In this document: positions 60,369-64,000 of the stretch, piece after piece
Layout of the letters: every line of letters starts with the position of its first letter
Numbering within the stretch: position 1 is the stretch's first letter
DNA from: Butyricimonas faecalis
GTDB taxonomy: Bacteria; Bacteroidota; Bacteroidia; Bacteroidales; Marinifilaceae
Reading direction: 5' to 3'
NCBI RefSeq assembly: GCF_003991565.1
Contig: NZ_CP032819.1
Coordinates: 4,836,001-4,900,000 of the forward strand
Length of the DNA: 64,000 bases
Notes under the pieces: generated by a model
What the model saw: only the letters and a program-made list of their open reading frames with translations
What the model was told of the DNA's origin: nothing
Databases searched by the model: none
Made by a program: the position numbers and the translations under genes

Positions 60369-62303
60369 TTAGGATGGAAGCGTGTCAGATGCTTCCGGTT
60401 GAATCTCGATAATCCTTCCTTTCTCCCGAATGTATTTGTATAGGGCTTTGTAGAACGGGTGACAGGTGAGTGTGGTGGCATCTCCCAGGATAATGAGTTT
60501 CATGCGGGCTCGGGTAATGGCCACGTTCATGCGGCGTAGATCGTTTAAGAAACCGATATTTCCTTCGTCATTAGCTCTTACCAGACTGATTAGGATGACA
60601 TCCCGTTCCTGTCCTTGAAATCCGTCCACGGTGTGGATCGTGATGAGTTTCCGCAAGGGAATAAAAAAGCGATTCCGTTTGATGATTTGCCGGATATATT
60701 GTACTTGTACCCGGTAAGGAGAGATTAACCCGAAATCGATTCTTTCATCCAGCACCCGTTCGACACCGATTTTCTCGATATATTCCTGTAATTGTTTTAC
60801 CAGCAATTCGGCTTCCGGTTTATTGATTCGTCCGTATGTTTCATTAACACAATCTTCCGAGAACTTGCAGAGAGCCGTGTCGAACCATTCTATGGGTGTG
60901 TCGTATTCGAGAATATTTCGATGGCGAACTTCTGGAGAGGCCTGCAATCGCCCCTTGTAGAACCATTTCGAGGGAAAATACATGATGTCCTCGTGCATAC
61001 GGTACTGCGTTTCGAGCATGGAAACCGTTTCGGGTTTACGCAGGATGATCTTTTGGAGCAGCGTGCGATCCAGACCGCCTTTTGCCGCCTCGTAACATTT
61101 GATGGTGGGAGGCAACTGAAAGTGGTCCCCGGCAAGTATTACCCGGTAAGCCTTGGATATGGCAATCCAGCAAGCCGCCTCTAGGGCTTGTGCGGCCTCG
61201 TCGATAAACAGGGTGGAAAACATTTTCCCGTTTAATTGTTTATTGGCGGAACCGACTAGCGTGCAAGCTATCACCCGGGCCTCCCCGAAGAGTTGGGCAT
61301 CAATCTTAATTTCCAATTTGATGGCTTGATCTCGTAACTCGTGCAGCATCCGGCGGGAAGACTCTCGTTTGGCTCCTTTCAAGCGTTTCAAACGTCCGGA
61401 GAGTTCCCGAATAGATGCTCTTGCGGCTCGTAACGCTGGGTAAGCCGGATGAGATTCAAATTTGCGTTCGTACGTGAATGACAGCATTTTATCATTTACC
61501 CGCGTGGGATTCCCGATTCGCAATACATTGACTCCCCGATCCAGTAACTTTTCGGCTATCCAGTCTACGGCTGTATTGCTTTGGGCGCAAACCAGCACTT
61601 GATTCTCTCGTCGCAGCGTTTCGTAGACGGACTCTACGAGCGTGGTTGTTTTTCCGGTTCCGGGAGGACCGTGAACAACGGCGACCTCTTTGGTTGCCAG
61701 AACCCGATTTACTGCTTGCTCCTGTGAACGATTCAGCCACGTTAGATGAATCGGTTGAAGTTGCCGTTGTTCTGCCATCTCGTTCCCCAGTATAACTTCC
61801 CGCAAATGGGCAAGGCGATTGTTCTTGGCTTCCATGACTTCCTTTAGGGCGGAAAACATGGTTTTATAGGATGTTCCGTCAAAATAGAGTTGCACGCCCA
61901 GATCCTTGGTCCCTTGAATATCCAAAAGACTGTTGGAGTTGGGCAACACGACGAGCATCGTGTTTTCGTGAACGTAACTGATGGTTGCCGAGAAATTGAA
62001 ATAACGCAGGTTTCCCGTTGCGTCAAAACGGAAAAAGCAAACCGGCCGGCCGTATTCGAAATTGTGATCCGTGTCGTCATTCTCATCCCGTTTGACTTCT
62101 ATGACGAGCTGGTTTAGCGAGTTGTAGTAACTTCTATGGGCTGACACGGGATACCAGCAAACGCCCTGCTGAATCCTTTTGGGGATTCCGGCACGTTGCG
62201 TTTGTTGGTAGAATGTCTCTTTTTCAAATTCGAACTCCTCTTGCAACAGTTTGTATTGTCGCAGGAGATCGATGAGGGGGGAGGTTATTGGTTCATTAGC
62301 CAT
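60369..62303 (-). CDS. UPF1/IGHMBP2-like superfamily 1B helicase
   Basis: 644 aa. Walker A HGPPGTGKTTTLVESVYE, motif Ia VLVCAQSNTAVDWIAEKL, DEAAQALEAACWIA (motif II), GDHFQLPPT (III), MLETQYRMHEDIMYFPS (IV), TVDGFQGQERDVILISLVR (V) and RRMNVAITRARMKLIILGD (VI). The N-terminal 180 residues hold the beta-barrel and stalk typical of the DNA2/NAM7 group. Acts as a 5'-3' DNA or RNA helicase, in repair or RNA turnover. Its start lies 10 bp after the map stop, so the two are co-transcribed on the minus strand. Confidence 0.92.
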   Translation of the reverse strand: MANEPITSPLIDLLRQYKLLQEEFEFEKETFYQQTQRAGIPKRIQQGVCWYPVSAHRSYYNSLNQLVIEVKRDENDDTDHNFEYGRPVCFFRFDATGNLRYFNFSATISYVHENTMLVVLPNSNSLLDIQGTKDLGVQLYFDGTSYKTMFSALKEVMEAKNNRLAHLREVILGNEMAEQRQLQPIHLTWLNRSQEQAVNRVLATKEVAVVHGPPGTGKTTTLVESVYETLRRENQVLVCAQSNTAVDWIAEKLLDRGVNVLRIGNPTRVNDKMLSFTYERKFESHPAYPALRAARASIRELSGRLKRLKGAKRESSRRMLHELRDQAIKLEIKIDAQLFGEARVIACTLVGSANKQLNGKMFSTLFIDEAAQALEAACWIAISKAYRVILAGDHFQLPPTIKCYEAAKGGLDRTLLQKIILRKPETVSMLETQYRMHEDIMYFPSKWFYKGRLQASPEVRHRNILEYDTPIEWFDTALCKFSEDCVNETYGRINKPEAELLVKQLQEYIEKIGVERVLDERIDFGLISPYRVQVQYIRQIIKRNRFFIPLRKLITIHTVDGFQGQERDVILISLVRANDEGNIGFLNDLRRMNVAITRARMKLIILGDATTLTCHPFYKALYKYIREKGRIIEIQPEASDTLPS

Positions 62304-62313
62304 GTTAAACGGG

Positions 62314-63153
62314 TTACCAGGTTAATATTTCGTTCCCGGTTTCCGTGATTAGTATGGTGTTTTCCCATTGAGCGGAAGGTTGTTCGTCTTCAGTAATAAC
62401 CGTCCAGTCATTATCCTCGTCTATGAATACATATCGTTCTCCCATGTTGATCATCGGTTCGATCGTGAAGATCATGCCCGGAACGAGAAGCATTCCCGTA
62501 CCCCGTCTTCCCACGTGTTCCACTTCCGGGATCTCGTGGAATTTCAGCCCGACTCCGTGTCCGCAGAACTCTCGGACTACCGAGTACCCGTTCTCCTCGG
62601 CATATTCTTGGATAACAGCACCCACGTCTCCTAGAAAACGCCAGGGTTGTGCGGCTTCAATGCCTTTTTCCAGACATTCTTTCGTGACACGCACCAATTT
62701 TTGACGATCTTCTGCAACTTCCCCGATCATGAACATGCGGGAAGCGTCCGAAAAATAGCCGTTATATATAGTTGAAACGTCGACATTGATAATATCACCA
62801 CTTCTTAAAATGATATTTTTATCAGGAATTCCATGACACACTTCCTCGTTAATCGACGTGCATACGCTTTTGGGAAATCCTTCGTAATTCAATGGTGCGG
62901 GAATAGCCCCATGTGCCACGGTGAAATCGTATACCAGCGTGTTTATATCCTCGGTCGACATCCCTTCCCGGATGTTTGCCGCCACGTGATCTAACACGGC
63001 CGTGTTGATCTTTGCACTTTCGCGGATGCCTTCTATCTGTTCCGCGTTCTTGATAATCTTTCGAGGGGGGACAATGTGTCCTTGACGACGATAGAGTTTA
63101 ATTTTTTCCTCGATGGAGGATGTCAATTTGTTTTCGTTTTTATTGAATAGCAT
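62314..63153 (-). CDS. map: type I methionine aminopeptidase
   Basis: 279-aa metalloprotease removing N-terminal methionine. Residues of the two-metal site are in conserved contexts: NEEVCHGIPD, DIINVDVSTIYNGYFSDASRMF (two Asp), VREFCGHGVGLKFHEIPEV (His), FTIEPMI (Glu) and AQWENTILIT (Glu). It has an N-terminal extension of about 35 aa (MLFNKNENKL...HIVPPRKIIK) compared with the E. coli enzyme, common for Bacteroidota. Read from the minus strand with the helicase gene downstream. Confidence 0.95.
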   Translation of the reverse strand: MLFNKNENKLTSSIEEKIKLYRRQGHIVPPRKIIKNAEQIEGIRESAKINTAVLDHVAANIREGMSTEDINTLVYDFTVAHGAIPAPLNYEGFPKSVCTSINEEVCHGIPDKNIILRSGDIINVDVSTIYNGYFSDASRMFMIGEVAEDRQKLVRVTKECLEKGIEAAQPWRFLGDVGAVIQEYAEENGYSVVREFCGHGVGLKFHEIPEVEHVGRRGTGMLLVPGMIFTIEPMINMGERYVFIDEDNDWTVITEDEQPSAQWENTILITETGNEILTW

Positions 63154-63236
63154 ATTGCTGTCTCCTTTTGTAATAAAGCACTAAGGTAATGTTTTTAGAA
63201 ACAGGTTATCCTCTGCTCCTCATCTTTTTTCAAAAA

Positions 63237-63271
63237 TGAAAAAGGCATCCGGGAGAACCCCGAACGCCTTA
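63237..63271 (-). terminator. minus-strand terminator after the coiled-coil gene
   Basis: AAGGC/GCCTT outer and CGGG/CCCG inner pairs (63242-63270) around a short loop; on the minus strand the stem is followed by TTTTTCATTTTTG (63243-63231). It separates the edge gene from map. A GT-rich stretch (63273-63300) lies just before it on the same strand. Confidence 0.7.
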
Positions 63272-63309
63272 CCTGTGTGTGTTGTGTGTATGTGAGTGTG
63301 AATCTTTGC

Positions 63310-64000
63310 TTATTCGTTAATCATCACTATCAAATACTTCGTCTGTTTCCAGAATGTACTCGGGTCGTTGATTTTCAAAGTTTGCATACCGTCGTCCCCG
63401 GTTTCCAGCGTGTATGATTCGCTTGGGTGAATGGAAAGTATTTTTGCTTTTTTGGAATTTAACGGGATGGATGTCAATTCACGCATATCGGCATCCACGA
63501 ATTCTGCATTTTGAGCTTGGGAAGAAACGATCGGCGGGCAGAAGATTCCTTGTCTTGAAATCACGTTAGCCTCTTTTAATCCCTTTCTGGAACCTAACAA
63601 GTAGTGGATCGTGTTGAGCGATTTGTCTTGATTGGCAATCGTTTCTTTCTGGGCAATTGATTCTTCTTGTAAATTGCTCACGTTTTGGTTAAGTTCAGCT
63701 ATTTGTTGAGTCTTGATACCTAGTTCTTTTTCTTTGGCAGCCAAAATCAAGTTGATTTCGTTAATCTTTTGATCTCTGAGCGCTAACTCTTCGTTTAACC
63801 CGGCGATTAACTTCTTGAATTCAGCAGATTGTCTTTTGTTCGTTTTTTCCAGTTTGGCAATTTTTTCTTTGTAACCGGCAATAGCGTTTGAAAGTGCTTG
63901 CACGTCATTTTTTAAAGCGGTAATCTGGCTTTTGCTCTTGCTGCTTTTCGTGTCACTCTGTGATTCGATAGCCAAAATATGTTCGGCCTCACGGATTGAT
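63310..64000 (-). CDS. coiled-coil protein of unknown function, 5' end outside the window
   Basis: The frame is open to the window edge (codons reading SIREAEHILAIESQ before the TTG at 63975), so the start lies beyond 64000. At least 230 aa are visible. Residues from about 20 to 130 form a long coiled coil with heptads (ITALKNDVQALSNAIAGYKEKIAKLEKTN, ELNQNVSNLQEESIAQKETIANQ). The C-terminal 90 aa are a small folded part (LLGSRKGLKEANVISRQGIF, SIHPSESYTLETGDDGMQTLKI, TFWKQTKYLIVMIN). This layout resembles secreted or lipid-anchored coiled-coil proteins of Bacteroidota, but I do not recognise the family. Confidence 0.75.
   Translation of the reverse strand, partial: SIREAEHILAIESQSDTKSSKSKSQITALKNDVQALSNAIAGYKEKIAKLEKTNKRQSAEFKKLIAGLNEELALRDQKINEINLILAAKEKELGIKTQQIAELNQNVSNLQEESIAQKETIANQDKSLNTIHYLLGSRKGLKEANVISRQGIFCPPIVSSQAQNAEFVDADMRELTSIPLNSKKAKILSIHPSESYTLETGDDGMQTLKINDPSTFWKQTKYLIVMINE

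Overview
The window is chromosomal DNA of a Bacteroidota member, most likely a gut-type Bacteroidales. The grounds are two SusC/SusD outer-membrane loci with STN-domain receptors under ECF sigma/FecR control, a complete Bat (aerotolerance) operon, promoters of the Bacteroidota form (TTG, about 20 bp, TAnnTTTG) and starts without strong Shine-Dalgarno sequences. A Butyricimonas/Odoribacter-like genome would fit, but the genus cannot be proved from the window alone. There is no tRNA, rRNA, CRISPR array, transposase or phage gene.

Layout. (1) 191-16247: ECF sigma factor, FecR anti-sigma, SusC, SusD, a DUF4843-type lipoprotein and a PKD-like lipoprotein. These are followed by two tandem copies of an ABC exporter cassette (ATPase plus a fused GldF/GldG-type permease). 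(2) 16354-26529: a second, paralogous sigma-FecR-SusC-SusD-DUF4843-PKD locus with one extra lipoprotein, ended by a strong terminator. Neither locus has a glycoside hydrolase, so the imported nutrient is unknown. Both have the same two-hairpin leader between fecR and susC. (3) 27231-33195: a periplasmic helical protein, then cmk, ispH, pfkA and priA. (4) 33533-42307: MoxR, DUF58, a DUF4381-like protein and BatA-E. (5) 42560-44021: an actin-like (ParM-type) ATPase whose nucleotide-binding N-terminal strand pair seems to lie at its C-terminus, reached only through a -1 frameshift, followed 8 bp later by a bactofilin. (6) 44144-45864: dnaX, split over two frames at a run of ten A. (7) 45960-50900: a Kef-type antiporter (minus strand), DUF47/PhoU-like plus PiT phosphate permease, and phosphoglycerate mutase. 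(8) 50924-53944: two tandem structured repeats, then an HTH regulator, an HU protein and a paralogous HTH regulator. (9) 54029-57988: a divergent DJ-1-like/HxlR pair, a P-type metal ATPase with Fur-family and HMA partners, and an S4-domain protein. (10) 58152-64000: FadL-type porin, flavodoxin, UPF1-like helicase, methionine aminopeptidase and a coiled-coil protein cut by the window edge.

How the parts fit. The SusC receptors probably sense their own substrate through the STN domain and signal through FecR to the sigma factor. The ABC cassettes downstream of locus 1 may export or process something linked to that substrate. The Bat proteins form a MoxR/VWA envelope complex. The actin-like/bactofilin pair is the most novel-looking unit: two cytoskeletal polymers under one promoter whose -33/-7 spacer carries a perfect palindrome. 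Two genes close together (the actin-like gene and dnaX) both need a -1 shift at a slippery sequence. This may be programmed recoding or two base-level errors in the assembly, and the window cannot separate these.
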